Made by a program: the position numbers and the translations under genes. Below the pieces are notes generated by a model. It did not search any database. It saw only the letters and a program-made list of their open reading frames with translations, and was not told the DNA's origin. Below, piece after piece: positions 27,427 through 36,139 of a stretch of 64,000 nt of DNA. The stretch comes from Wenyingzhuangia aestuarii (lineage in GTDB: Bacteria > Bacteroidota > Bacteroidia > Flavobacteriales > Flavobacteriaceae): positions 113,181 through 177,180 of the forward strand of contig NZ_JAATJG010000008.1 in assembly GCF_011927765.1 (NCBI RefSeq). Reading direction: 5' to 3'. The stretch's first letter is position 1, and each line of letters starts with the position of its first letter.

Positions 27427-28242
27427 ATGACCTTAGAAAACATTCAAGAAAGCGTAAACTTTCTACACAAACAAGGAGTTACAATTCCCGAAACAGGAAT
27501 TATTTTAGGAACAGGTTTGGCTAAACTAGTTGATGATATTGACATACAAAGAGTGGTTAATTACGAAGACATTCCACATTTTGTAAGTGCTACTTTAGAG
27601 TCTCATGCGGGTAAACTAATTTTTGGAACTATAGAAGACAAAAACGTCGTAGTCATGAGCGGTCGTTTTCACGCTTATGAAGGGTATTCTTTTAACGAAA
27701 TTACCTACGGAGTTAGAGTAATGCAAGCCTTAGGAATAGAACAACTGTTAATTACCAACGCTGCAGGGGCTGTAAATTTAGGTTTTAACAAAGGAGAATT
27801 AATGTTAATAGATGATCATATTAATTTACAAGGTGGTTCTCCTCTATCCTTTAAAAATGCAAAAGATTTTGGAAATATTTTTGTAGACATGTCTACTCCC
27901 TATAACAAAATTTTAAATGATCGAATTGAACAAATAGCTACAGATAACAACATTAATCTACACAAAGGGGTGTATGCATCTGTGGTTGGACCTCAATTAG
28001 AAACTCGTGCAGAATATCGTTATTTAAAAACCATTGGTGCCGATGCTGTGGGAATGAGTACCGTTCCTGAAGTTATTGTAGCCAATCAACTAGAGCTACC
28101 TTGTATTGCCATTTCTGTATTAACAGATGAATGTGATCCAGAGAATTTAAACCCCATCAATATTCCAGAAATTTTTGAAATGGCAGCTAAAGCAGAACCA
28201 CAATTGAGCATTTTATTTAAAGAATTGCTTAAAACTTTATAA
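27427..28242 (+). CDS. Purine nucleoside phosphorylase
   Basis: 271 residues, the length of trimeric PNP. Seen: GIILGTGLAKLVDDI, ESHAGKLIFGTIEDKNVVVMSGRFHAYEGYS, LLITNAAGAVN, GVYASVVGPQLETRAEYRYLKTIGADAVGMSTVPEVIVANQ and VLTDECDPENLNPI. It cleaves purine nucleosides with phosphate. In the arsenosugar context it could remove adenine from the dimethylarsinoyl-adenosine made by ArsS, giving the ribose 1-phosphate form; ordinary inosine/guanosine salvage is also possible. It overlaps the operon with 1-bp and 3-bp gaps to its neighbours. Confidence 0.93.
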   Translation: MTLENIQESVNFLHKQGVTIPETGIILGTGLAKLVDDIDIQRVVNYEDIPHFVSATLESHAGKLIFGTIEDKNVVVMSGRFHAYEGYSFNEITYGVRVMQALGIEQLLITNAAGAVNLGFNKGELMLIDDHINLQGGSPLSFKNAKDFGNIFVDMSTPYNKILNDRIEQIATDNNINLHKGVYASVVGPQLETRAEYRYLKTIGADAVGMSTVPEVIVANQLELPCIAISVLTDECDPENLNPINIPEIFEMAAKAEPQLSILFKELLKTL

Positions 28243-28245
28243 TTG

Positions 28246-28551
28246 ATGATATACTTAACAGTATTATTATACGTAAAAAAAGGAAAAGAAAAAGTATTTG
28301 TAGAATACGAAAACGCTGTACTTCCTATTCTTAAGGAGCATAACGGAGTTTTAATTCATAGATTAAGACCCTTAGAAGAAAACTATATTGGAACCTCAAC
28401 CGAAGAGCAACCTTATGAAATTCATTTAATTTCTTTTGCTTCTGATCAGCATTTTAAAGCTTATTTACAAGATTCTAAAAGAGCTTCTTTTGATGCTTTA
28501 AAAAATGAGAGTCTTAGACTTAGTTATATTTACAAAGGAGAAAAATTATAA
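28246..28551 (+). CDS. DUF1330-like small protein
   Basis: 101 residues from the ATG at 28246; a TTG directly before it at 28243 is in frame but not needed. The sequence starts MIYLTVLLYVKKGKEKVFVEYENAVLPILKEHNG, an alpha-beta barrel ferredoxin-like (DUF1330/EthD type) pattern, followed by HLISFASDQHFKAYLQD. Role unknown. It is the last gene of the tightly packed cluster and is followed by a terminator. Confidence 0.75.
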   Translation: MIYLTVLLYVKKGKEKVFVEYENAVLPILKEHNGVLIHRLRPLEENYIGTSTEEQPYEIHLISFASDQHFKAYLQDSKRASFDALKNESLRLSYIYKGEKL

Positions 28552-28554
28552 CAT

Positions 28555-28585
28555 AAAAAACCTTAGCAAATTGCTGAGGTTTTTT
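28555..28585. terminator. Terminator closing the arsenosugar-type cluster
   Basis: Arms at 28555-28569 and 28571-28585 (AAAAAACCTTAGCAA and near complement, one G-T wobble) form a stem with a tight loop and a T tract. It works for the plus-strand cluster and probably also for the minus-strand BamA-like gene that ends at 28590. Confidence 0.88.
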
Positions 28586-28589
28586 GTTT

Positions 28590-29846
28590 TTAAAAATACT
28601 GTCCTACTCCAAAAACCAATCCTTTCTGTTTTCCGTTAATTACACTTCTTCCGTAATCTATTCTTATAACGGCATTGTATATTTTTTTATGAATAAATCT
28701 AAGTCCTACTCCAGGGTGAACTCTTGCTCCTTTACCTTCTAGAATCTCATTAATTTCTCCTCCTGCTGATCTCCAATTCCCCGCATCTACAAACACATTG
28801 GTTTGTAAAGCAAACCATTCTTTATCTATAATCGTGTGTCTATACTCTGTATTTAAAACGATTACTGCTGTTCCTCTGTCTATAATATTTCCTACTCCTC
28901 TTATATTTATATTATTATCTAACGCAAAAGGTGCAAAAGGGTTATCATCATTACTAGCAATTCCCAATCTTAATCTAGTCGCAAAATTTCCTCTTTCTTT
29001 AATTCTTTTGTAATAAAAAAAATCATTCCATAAAATGTAAAAGCTTTTTTGATTGGTATCTATAGGCATTACATACTGTGTGCTTAATAAACTTCTAAAG
29101 CCATCAACATATTGATAATTAAACACTAGTGTATTGTAATCAAAACCGGCTTTAAATAAAAATTTATTCTCGTTTAAACTTGTAGGTATTTCTGTAGACT
29201 GAAATCCATCAAAATAACGATACTTTTCTTTAAAAATATTTAATCCTAAATCTATCCTATGAAAAGAGGTTAATCGTTTGGTAACAGATGTTTCTATAGA
29301 GGTATTAGTATATTCATAATTTGCACTACCTCCATCAAAATATAAAGGTTCTAAGCTAGTTAGACTTTGAACGGTTAAAGAAAGTCCTGTGGTAGCATTA
29401 AACAAAAACGGATCTGTATAGTTTACCGAAAAAGAATGAAATCCATTATTTCTGTAGAATGCACCTACTTGTTTATTTTCTCCTAAAAAATTAAATTCTT
29501 TAACTCCTAACTGATATGAAAATTGTTGATTATTAGCTGTCCAAAAATTAATAGTTGGAATAATCGTATTGGTTTCTTCTATTTTATAAGTCACCTCATA
29601 ATTTCCATCATCATTAGTTGTAACAACATAACTAGATGTATTACAAACAGGCAATCTGCTTAACAAAGTGGCATCGTTATTTAAAGTTATAGAATCTAGT
29701 GTTTCTCCGACTTTTAAACGGGTTAGTTTCTTTAATACCGTTGTTTTTGTTTTTTGATTTCCTTGGTAACGAATGCTTTTTACAACTTGAGCATTTAGTT
29801 GAAATAGTATAAAACCGAAGAAAAAAATAGTTAGTTTCGTTTTCAT
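28590..29846 (-). CDS. BamA/TamA-family outer-membrane protein (surface antigen D15-like)
   Basis: 418 residues. Signal peptide (FGFILFQLNAQ), then one POTRA-like domain (SIRYQGNQKTKTTVLKKLTRLKVGETLD through TYKIEET), then a beta barrel with alternating strands and a GVGLRFIHKK / NAVIRIDYGRS / GLVFGVGQYF C-terminal end. Shorter than true BamA and with only one POTRA, so it is more likely a specialised Omp85 member than the essential assembly factor. It lies downstream of the DUF547-barrel gene, probably cotranscribed. Confidence 0.83.
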   Translation of the reverse strand: MKTKLTIFFFGFILFQLNAQVVKSIRYQGNQKTKTTVLKKLTRLKVGETLDSITLNNDATLLSRLPVCNTSSYVVTTNDDGNYEVTYKIEETNTIIPTINFWTANNQQFSYQLGVKEFNFLGENKQVGAFYRNNGFHSFSVNYTDPFLFNATTGLSLTVQSLTSLEPLYFDGGSANYEYTNTSIETSVTKRLTSFHRIDLGLNIFKEKYRYFDGFQSTEIPTSLNENKFLFKAGFDYNTLVFNYQYVDGFRSLLSTQYVMPIDTNQKSFYILWNDFFYYKRIKERGNFATRLRLGIASNDDNPFAPFALDNNINIRGVGNIIDRGTAVIVLNTEYRHTIIDKEWFALQTNVFVDAGNWRSAGGEINEILEGKGARVHPGVGLRFIHKKIYNAVIRIDYGRSVINGKQKGLVFGVGQYF

Positions 29847-29885
29847 TTAGTTTAGTTTAGTTTAAGTTTAAGTTTAAAACTACTA

Positions 29886-31451
29886 TTAATTAGCTGATAA
29901 ATAACGTAGTCCTAAACTAAAAGTCTGACCTAATCCTTGAAAATTGTATCCCCTTACAAATTTTCCTACAGAAGCCTCTAGATTTAATTTATCTGTAACT
30001 TGATATTTTCCTCCCAAACCAACTGAGGTATAATTTTGTTCAAAATCGTTTCCAAAACTAATTAAGAAAAACTGTTGTGCGTTTACAAAAATGGTAGATT
30101 TATTCGTTGGAAAATAACTTAAAAAAGCACTAACAGGTAAACCTAAACTGTTGTTTGCAAATTGCTCATTCCCTCCTTTGTCTCCAAAATTAAAGCCTAA
30201 ATCTACCTCTGTAAATATTTGCCATTGATTTCCTCCAAACGTTTTATCAAAAAAGAATTTTGTTTCCCAAAACGTACTATTCTTATCTAAATAACCTGCC
30301 TTATCTTTTTCAAAAATGGGTAAATAAAGAGAACTTGTAAAAGAAAAATTAGGAACAGATGCAATAGGTTGTACTCTAATAGAAGGTGCAAATGTGGTAA
30401 AACCGGAACGTGCTGTACCTGCTCCGTTTCCATTGTCTTTAAAATTAAAGACACTTAGCGTGTTAGCATCTCCATAAGTATTTGCTCTTGCTTGGGTAAT
30501 AAACCCAACGTTAATTCTTGCGTTTTTACTAACCCCGTAGTAAAACTCTAAGGTACTTGTAAAAAAACTTTGTCTTGGAATATCTATTGCTTCAGAAGAC
30601 TCTCCTAATGTTTGTCTGGTTTGTGTGTAAACACTATTAAACCATTTTACATCAAACTGACCTTTTGCTAATAATTTTGATGGAGTAAATGTTTGAATAT
30701 TTGACAAGGCTGTTGATGTATTTTCTTTTGTTTTTACAGCAGAGTTTTGACCATTTAATTGCCAATTATAAGCATAATAGTCAAAAGAGGTATTTATTTT
30801 TTGAGTTCTATATTTATTGATAAACGTAACAATGTTGTTTTTTGAGGTTCCAAAATCTTCTTTATACCAAGAAAAAATTTCAGAAATTGCTGTTTTTCCA
30901 TTCGTATTTCTAATAAAATCCGAATTATTTAACGCTAGTTTTGTTTGGGTTGCTAATTGATTTTCTAACTGTTCTGGAGTGTAAGCATAGTTTACAATAG
31001 GAGGACAACTTACTGCTCCGCAAACCAATACAAAGTGAAATCTAGGTTCCTTAAAGTTGGCTCTTAACAATTTGTTTTCAATATCATTTAGTGTAATTTT
31101 TATTCCTCCTAAATACCTTTTGTTTCCGTCAAAAAAACCAGGAATAGCCATGGGAGAATTTACAGGATAATTTTCGACTACCTGCTCTATTACTCCTAAG
31201 TTATATACGTTTATCCAAAAAGATTTGTATAGATTTTTATGGTCTATATCTATTGAAATTTGATTAGAAATCTCTATAATTTCTTTTAAATCAGAATCAT
31301 CATCTGCTAGTTTTTGATAGACTACTTTACCATTATCTACATAGGATTTAAAAAAAGAATCTGCCTTTTTAAAAAACTCAGCGGTATGGTTTTGTGCATT
31401 AGTTAATGCAGTTGTAGCTATAAATAGCACTATAAAAATCTTGTGTTTCAT
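29886..31451 (-). CDS. DUF547 domain fused to an outer-membrane beta barrel
   Basis: 521 residues. Signal peptide (FIATTALTNAQ), then a DUF547 domain (residues about 25-230) with YKSFWINVYNLGVIEQVV, EPRFHFVLVCGAVSCPPIVNYAY and FSWYKEDF, then a linker, then about 260 residues of barrel strands ending in FSLGLRYLSAN. The usual DUF547 protein is secreted and stops after about 235 residues, as the gene at 17009 does; here it is carried by a porin-like C-terminus. It probably lies in the outer membrane with the DUF547 domain facing the periplasm. Function unknown. Confidence 0.82.
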   Translation of the reverse strand: MKHKIFIVLFIATTALTNAQNHTAEFFKKADSFFKSYVDNGKVVYQKLADDDSDLKEIIEISNQISIDIDHKNLYKSFWINVYNLGVIEQVVENYPVNSPMAIPGFFDGNKRYLGGIKITLNDIENKLLRANFKEPRFHFVLVCGAVSCPPIVNYAYTPEQLENQLATQTKLALNNSDFIRNTNGKTAISEIFSWYKEDFGTSKNNIVTFINKYRTQKINTSFDYYAYNWQLNGQNSAVKTKENTSTALSNIQTFTPSKLLAKGQFDVKWFNSVYTQTRQTLGESSEAIDIPRQSFFTSTLEFYYGVSKNARINVGFITQARANTYGDANTLSVFNFKDNGNGAGTARSGFTTFAPSIRVQPIASVPNFSFTSSLYLPIFEKDKAGYLDKNSTFWETKFFFDKTFGGNQWQIFTEVDLGFNFGDKGGNEQFANNSLGLPVSAFLSYFPTNKSTIFVNAQQFFLISFGNDFEQNYTSVGLGGKYQVTDKLNLEASVGKFVRGYNFQGLGQTFSLGLRYLSAN

Positions 31452-31616
31452 GGGGTTGTGTTTTTAATGAACCTTTAATTTGTTGTTTCTTTTTTTAATT
31501 GCTTACACAAGCATCACTTTATTTAAATAGAATATAAATAGCTTGTATTTTTTAAGAAGTTTAAAAAAGTTGCGACAGAATGCTTGTAAATTGAAACTAA
31601 ATCAAATTTTAGGCAT

Positions 31617-32948
31617 ATGAAAAACGTCATCATTATAGGTAATGGAATTGCAGGAGTTACTGCTGCAAGGCATATTAGAAAAAATTCAGATCATAAAATC
31701 ACCATCATATCAGGAGAAACAGATTATTTCTTTTCTAGAACCGCCTTAATGTACGTTTTTATGGGACATATGAAATTTGAACATACACAACCTTACGAAA
31801 ATTGGTTTTGGAAAAAAAACAGAATAGACCTAGTAAAAGCTTTTGTTAAAAGCGTAGATACAACCAACAAAACTTTATTGTTAGACAATAACACAACTAT
31901 TGTATATGATGATTTAATTATTGCCACAGGTTCTACACCTAACAAATTTGGTTGGCCAGGTCAGGATTTAAAAGCAGTAACAGGAATGTATTCTAGACAA
32001 GATTTAGATACCATTACAGAATATGCTAAAGATTGCAAACGTGCCGTTATTGTGGGTGGTGGATTAATTGGTATTGAAATGGCCGAAATGTTAGCTTCTA
32101 AAAACATACCTGTTACTTTTTTAGTACGTGAAAAAAGCTTTTGGAATGGAGTGTTACCTGCTCAGGAATCTGAAATGATTAACAGACATATTAGAGAACA
32201 TCATATAGATTTACGTTTAGAAACCAATTTGGTAGAAATTTTATCTGATGAAAACGGAAGAGCCAAAGCAGTGGTTACCGACAAAGGAGAAACTATTGAA
32301 TGTAATTTGGTTGGCTTAACTGCTGGAGTAAGTCCTAACATAAACTTTTTAAAAGAATCTGGAATTGAATTGGGTAGAGGTGTTTTGGTTAACAGACACT
32401 TAGAAACCAACATTCCAAATGTATATGCTATTGGAGATTGCGCACAACAACACCAAGGTATTGGAGAACGCAGACCTATTGAAGCTGTTTGGTACACGGG
32501 TAGAATGATGGGAGAAACTGTAGCTAGAACTATTTGTGGTGTACCTACAGAATACCAACCAGGACATTGGTTTAACTCTGCTAAATTTTTAGATATAGAA
32601 TACCAAACATACGGATGGATTTGGGCACAACCTAGAGAAAATGAAGCTCGTTTTTATTGGGAACACAAAGACGGTAAAATATGTGTACACTTTAATTATG
32701 ACAAAATTTCTAGAAAATTTATAGGATTAAATACGTTTGGAATTAGATTACGACACAAGGTTTTTGACAAATGGTTAACTGATGAACGCAGTGTTGAATA
32801 TGTTTTGGAACATTTAAAAGATGCCAATTTTGATCCTGAATTCTACAAGCAATACGAAGCTGAAATTCTACAAAAATTCAATCAAGAAAACAACACTCAA
32901 TTGGTTCCTAAAAAGAAAAGTTGGAAACGAATTTTAAACTTAGCCTAA
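31617..32948 (+). CDS. FAD-dependent NAD(P)H oxidoreductase (rubredoxin/nitrite-reductase-like)
   Basis: 443 residues. FAD motif IIGNGIAGVTAARHI at the start, NAD motif AVIVGGGLIGIEMAEML near residue 143, and VYAIGDCAQ for FAD near residue 275. The C-terminal third has a W-rich region (HWFNSAKFLDIEYQTYGWIWAQP) not seen in plain rubredoxin reductases. It may reduce the 4Fe-4S protein encoded 30 bp downstream. It diverges from the DUF547-barrel gene across a 165-bp AT-rich spacer. Confidence 0.88.
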   Translation: MKNVIIIGNGIAGVTAARHIRKNSDHKITIISGETDYFFSRTALMYVFMGHMKFEHTQPYENWFWKKNRIDLVKAFVKSVDTTNKTLLLDNNTTIVYDDLIIATGSTPNKFGWPGQDLKAVTGMYSRQDLDTITEYAKDCKRAVIVGGGLIGIEMAEMLASKNIPVTFLVREKSFWNGVLPAQESEMINRHIREHHIDLRLETNLVEILSDENGRAKAVVTDKGETIECNLVGLTAGVSPNINFLKESGIELGRGVLVNRHLETNIPNVYAIGDCAQQHQGIGERRPIEAVWYTGRMMGETVARTICGVPTEYQPGHWFNSAKFLDIEYQTYGWIWAQPRENEARFYWEHKDGKICVHFNYDKISRKFIGLNTFGIRLRHKVFDKWLTDERSVEYVLEHLKDANFDPEFYKQYEAEILQKFNQENNTQLVPKKKSWKRILNLA

Positions 32949-32978
32949 ACAAGAATCCCCTCATCAATAGAATATAAA

Positions 32979-34595
32979 ATGAAGACAATAAAAAACATAG
33001 GATATATTTTAACCTTTTTAGGGTTTGCCTTTTTTGTAGGTAGTATATTCACAGGAACCTACAAAGTTACTCCAGAAACATACAAAAGTTGGATAGAAAA
33101 CAAAGGTGTAAAAAGTGAACACTTTATAAGAAATACCAAAAATAAAATTGTAAACAAAGAATTAAGTGCTTGGGAATTATCTTCTAAAATAATTAGCAGT
33201 GCCAAAGCATCTAATGAATATCAACACAGTCAACCAGAAGTAGACTGGAACAAAATTCTTCATTTAAAATGGAGTAAAACCTCAAAAGAATTTGTGTATC
33301 CTTTGGTTAGAGAATCTGCCATAGGATGGTTTACAAACAACACGGGGTTATGGTTTTTCCTTACTTTTGGATTGGCTATTATTGGAGGATTGCTAGTTTT
33401 TATTCCCGATTATAAATTATTAGGACCTGCAGGAATTAAAAACAACGGAATTTTTCAGCACAGTGCTACCAATAGAGGAATTATTGGATTTATAACTGCT
33501 TTCTTTTTTGTTGGATTTTACATCTTTTTATACTTTTTTCCCAACTATATTGTCAACCCAATTTTAGCGGTAAACGGAGTAAGTAAAGCTTTAAGTGGAA
33601 ATCCTGCTAGTCAGTGGTTTTTATACGGATTTATGTACTGCTCGGTAATGACTGTTTTTGCCGTTAGAATGTTTATCAAATACCGTCATAACAAATACCA
33701 AATGATTAGAACAGCCGTTGTTTTGTTCTTTCAAATTGCTTTTGCCTTTTTAATTCCAGAAATCTTAGTAGCTTTTAACAAACCTTGGTTCGACTTTAAA
33801 AATGCTTGGCCTTTAAACTATACCTTCTTTTTTGATTGGAATTTAGATTCTTTAGTAAACAGCGGAAACTTAGGTGTTTTTATGTTGGTATGGGGAATTG
33901 TTCTAACGGCTATTATAGTTCCTGTAATGGTTTATTTTTATGGAAAAAGATGGTATTGCTCTTGGGTTTGTGGATGTGGTGGTTTGGCCGAAACTTTAGG
34001 AGATCCATATAGACAACTATCTGACAAATCTTTATTTTCTTGGAAAATTGAACGTTGGTTAATACACGGTGTTTTGGTATTTGCTACCGTAATGACTGGA
34101 TTAACGCTGTATGTGTACTTTGCTGAAATTCCTAGCTGGAAAGAACTTTTCTGGGGAATTTCTGTATACGATATACAAACCTGGTACGGATTCTTTATTG
34201 GATCTATTTTTTCTGGAGTTATTGGTACAGGATTCTATCCGATTTTAGGAAATCGTGTTTGGTGTCGTTTTGGTTGTCCATTAGCTGCATATATGGGATT
34301 GGTACAAAGATTCAAATCTAGATTTAGAATTACCACCAACGGAGGTCAATGCATTTCTTGTGGAAACTGTTCTACTTATTGTGAACAAGGAATTGATGTA
34401 CGTTCATATGCACAAAAAGGACAAAATATTGTTCGTTCCTCTTGTGTAGGTTGTGGTGTTTGTTCTGCTGTATGTCCTCGTGGAGTTTTAAAATTAGAAA
34501 ACGGTCCAGATACAGGAGCTAGCAGAACAGAAATAAGTGATGTGCTTTTAGGAAACGACATTGATTTGTTAAACATGACTAAAAAGAATGATTAG
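32979..34595 (+). CDS. Polytopic membrane 4Fe-4S protein (NapH/CcoG-like)
   Basis: 538 residues with an N-terminal membrane segment, then several more helices. The centre contains RWYCSWVCGCGGLAETLGDP and VWCRFGCPLAAYMGLVQR, the NapH-type cysteine loops, and the C-terminus two 4Fe-4S binding motifs (QCISCGNCSTYCEQGID; SSCVGCGVCSAVCPRGVL). It likely carries electrons across the inner membrane, fed by the FAD oxidoreductase upstream. The acceptor is unknown. The next gene overlaps its end by 8 bp. Confidence 0.87.
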   Translation: MKTIKNIGYILTFLGFAFFVGSIFTGTYKVTPETYKSWIENKGVKSEHFIRNTKNKIVNKELSAWELSSKIISSAKASNEYQHSQPEVDWNKILHLKWSKTSKEFVYPLVRESAIGWFTNNTGLWFFLTFGLAIIGGLLVFIPDYKLLGPAGIKNNGIFQHSATNRGIIGFITAFFFVGFYIFLYFFPNYIVNPILAVNGVSKALSGNPASQWFLYGFMYCSVMTVFAVRMFIKYRHNKYQMIRTAVVLFFQIAFAFLIPEILVAFNKPWFDFKNAWPLNYTFFFDWNLDSLVNSGNLGVFMLVWGIVLTAIIVPVMVYFYGKRWYCSWVCGCGGLAETLGDPYRQLSDKSLFSWKIERWLIHGVLVFATVMTGLTLYVYFAEIPSWKELFWGISVYDIQTWYGFFIGSIFSGVIGTGFYPILGNRVWCRFGCPLAAYMGLVQRFKSRFRITTNGGQCISCGNCSTYCEQGIDVRSYAQKGQNIVRSSCVGCGVCSAVCPRGVLKLENGPDTGASRTEISDVLLGNDIDLLNMTKKND

Positions 34596-35454
34596 TAGGC
34601 TAGCCTACATATATATATTTCTTCCTTTTGTTGTATTAGCACAACAAAAGGAAGTTTTACATCAAGAGTATTTTAAAAATGGAGAACTGCAACACGAATG
34701 GTATACCCTTAACAAACATCCTATAAAATATTGGAAAACCTTTTATTTAGACTCTGTTAATTACTATCAAAGAAACTACACTTCTTTAGGTAAAATCACT
34801 TCGGAAGGTTGGTACACTAAAAATTTAAAAAATGGGTACACCATAGAATATTATAAGGATAGTTGCTCTTCTAACGGACATTATCAGAATAATTTAAAAG
34901 AGAAAACTTGGAGATATTATACCCATCAACATTTAGACTCTGTAGGAGATTATCATATTAATACACCTACCAAAAATTGGTTTTATTATCAAAATAATCA
35001 ATTGGTTTGCGAGAAAAGATATATGAACAATAGTCAAAACTATACTGTAAAAAACTATCGTAAAAACGGAACTTTAGAGGCTGAAGGAACCTACATAAAT
35101 CATCAAAAAAATGGCTATTGGAAATTTTACTCTAAGCTACAAGTTTTAAAAACTTCTGGAAATTTTAAAAACGGTTTAAAAGAAGGCTACTGGCACTTTT
35201 ACTCCGATGAAGGAAAGGTATTGGAACAAGGAGATTTTAAAGAAAATAAAAAAACTAAATGGTGGTCTTTTTTTAATAAAGACGGAACTTTGTCTCACAA
35301 ATGTGAACTAAAAGAAAACTTGTTACACGGTTATTGTATATACTACAGCAACAACAAAATTGTTAAAGGAAGATACTATAAAAAAGGGGTAAAAACCAAA
35401 GAGTGGAAAGACTGGAGTTCTTTTAGAAAAGATTATAACAAACTAAATGACTAA
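34588..35454 (+). CDS. MORN-like repeat protein
   Basis: 288 residues with a signal peptide (FLPFVVLAQQ) and at least six repeats of the type K-x-G-x-W-x-x-[YF]-x-x-G-x-L, e.g. KNGYTIEYYKDSCSSNGHY, KNGYWKFYSKLQVLKTSGNF and KEGYWHFYSDEGKVLEQGDF. This is the MORN variant often called the YwqK-type antitoxin fold, although no toxin partner is seen here. It overlaps the 4Fe-4S gene by 8 bp and the next glycosyltransferase gene by 8 bp, so it is embedded in their operon. Confidence 0.8.
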   Translation: MISRLAYIYIFLPFVVLAQQKEVLHQEYFKNGELQHEWYTLNKHPIKYWKTFYLDSVNYYQRNYTSLGKITSEGWYTKNLKNGYTIEYYKDSCSSNGHYQNNLKEKTWRYYTHQHLDSVGDYHINTPTKNWFYYQNNQLVCEKRYMNNSQNYTVKNYRKNGTLEAEGTYINHQKNGYWKFYSKLQVLKTSGNFKNGLKEGYWHFYSDEGKVLEQGDFKENKKTKWWSFFNKDGTLSHKCELKENLLHGYCIYYSNNKIVKGRYYKKGVKTKEWKDWSSFRKDYNKLND

Positions 35455-36139
35455 AATTATTGTAATTATTCCTGCTTTTAATGAAGAGCAGTCTATTGCC
35501 AATGTGGTGAACGATATTCCTAAGAATATTGTTGACACCATTATTGTTGTAAACAACAATTCTACAGATAATACAGCTAAAGTTGCCACCCATGCAGGTG
35601 CTAATGTTTTGTTAGAATCTAAAATGGGGTATGGATATGCTTGTTTAAAAGGAATGGAATACATAGCTCAACAAAATTTACATCCAGATATTATTGTGTT
35701 TTTAGATGGAGATTATTCAGATTATCCTGAACAAATCCCTTTAGTTGTTGCTCCTATTTTAAATGATAATATTGATTTAGTTATTGGATCTAGAAACAAC
35801 TCCCAAAGAGCCAAAAATTCTATGACTCCTCAGCAAGTATTTGGAAATTGGTTAGCTACCTCTTTAATGAAACTTTTCTTTAAAGCTAACTTTACAGATT
35901 TAGGTCCTTTTAGAGCTATCAAATATCAAAAATTGTTAGAATTAAACATGACTGACAAAACTTACGGATGGACGGTAGAAATGCAACTAAAAGCTGTTAA
36001 AAGCAACTTTAACTATACAGAAGTACCTGTTAAATACAGAGAAAGAATAGGAGTTTCTAAGGTGTCGGGTACAATAAAAGGAACTATCTTTGCCGGAATT
36101 AAAATCCTAAGTTGGATCTTTAAATATAGTTTAAAATAA
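35447..36139 (+). CDS. Family 2 glycosyltransferase, dolichol-phosphate-mannose-synthase-like
   Basis: 230 residues. GT-A fold: IIVIIPAFNEEQSIANVV, DTIIVVNNNSTDNTAKVA, and the metal-binding IVFLDGDYSDYPEQI (DxD-like). DLGPFRAIKYQKLLELNM and GWTVEMQLKAVK follow. It likely transfers a sugar from a nucleotide sugar to a polyprenyl phosphate or other lipid acceptor. It overlaps the MORN gene by 8 bp and the next gene by 1 bp. Confidence 0.87.
   Translation: MTKIIVIIPAFNEEQSIANVVNDIPKNIVDTIIVVNNNSTDNTAKVATHAGANVLLESKMGYGYACLKGMEYIAQQNLHPDIIVFLDGDYSDYPEQIPLVVAPILNDNIDLVIGSRNNSQRAKNSMTPQQVFGNWLATSLMKLFFKANFTDLGPFRAIKYQKLLELNMTDKTYGWTVEMQLKAVKSNFNYTEVPVKYRERIGVSKVSGTIKGTIFAGIKILSWIFKYSLK

Noticed and set aside
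34588..35454. YwqK-like protein as half of a toxin-antitoxin pair
   Set aside because: No small toxin gene is adjacent; it overlaps electron-transfer and glycosyltransferase genes and has a signal peptide.
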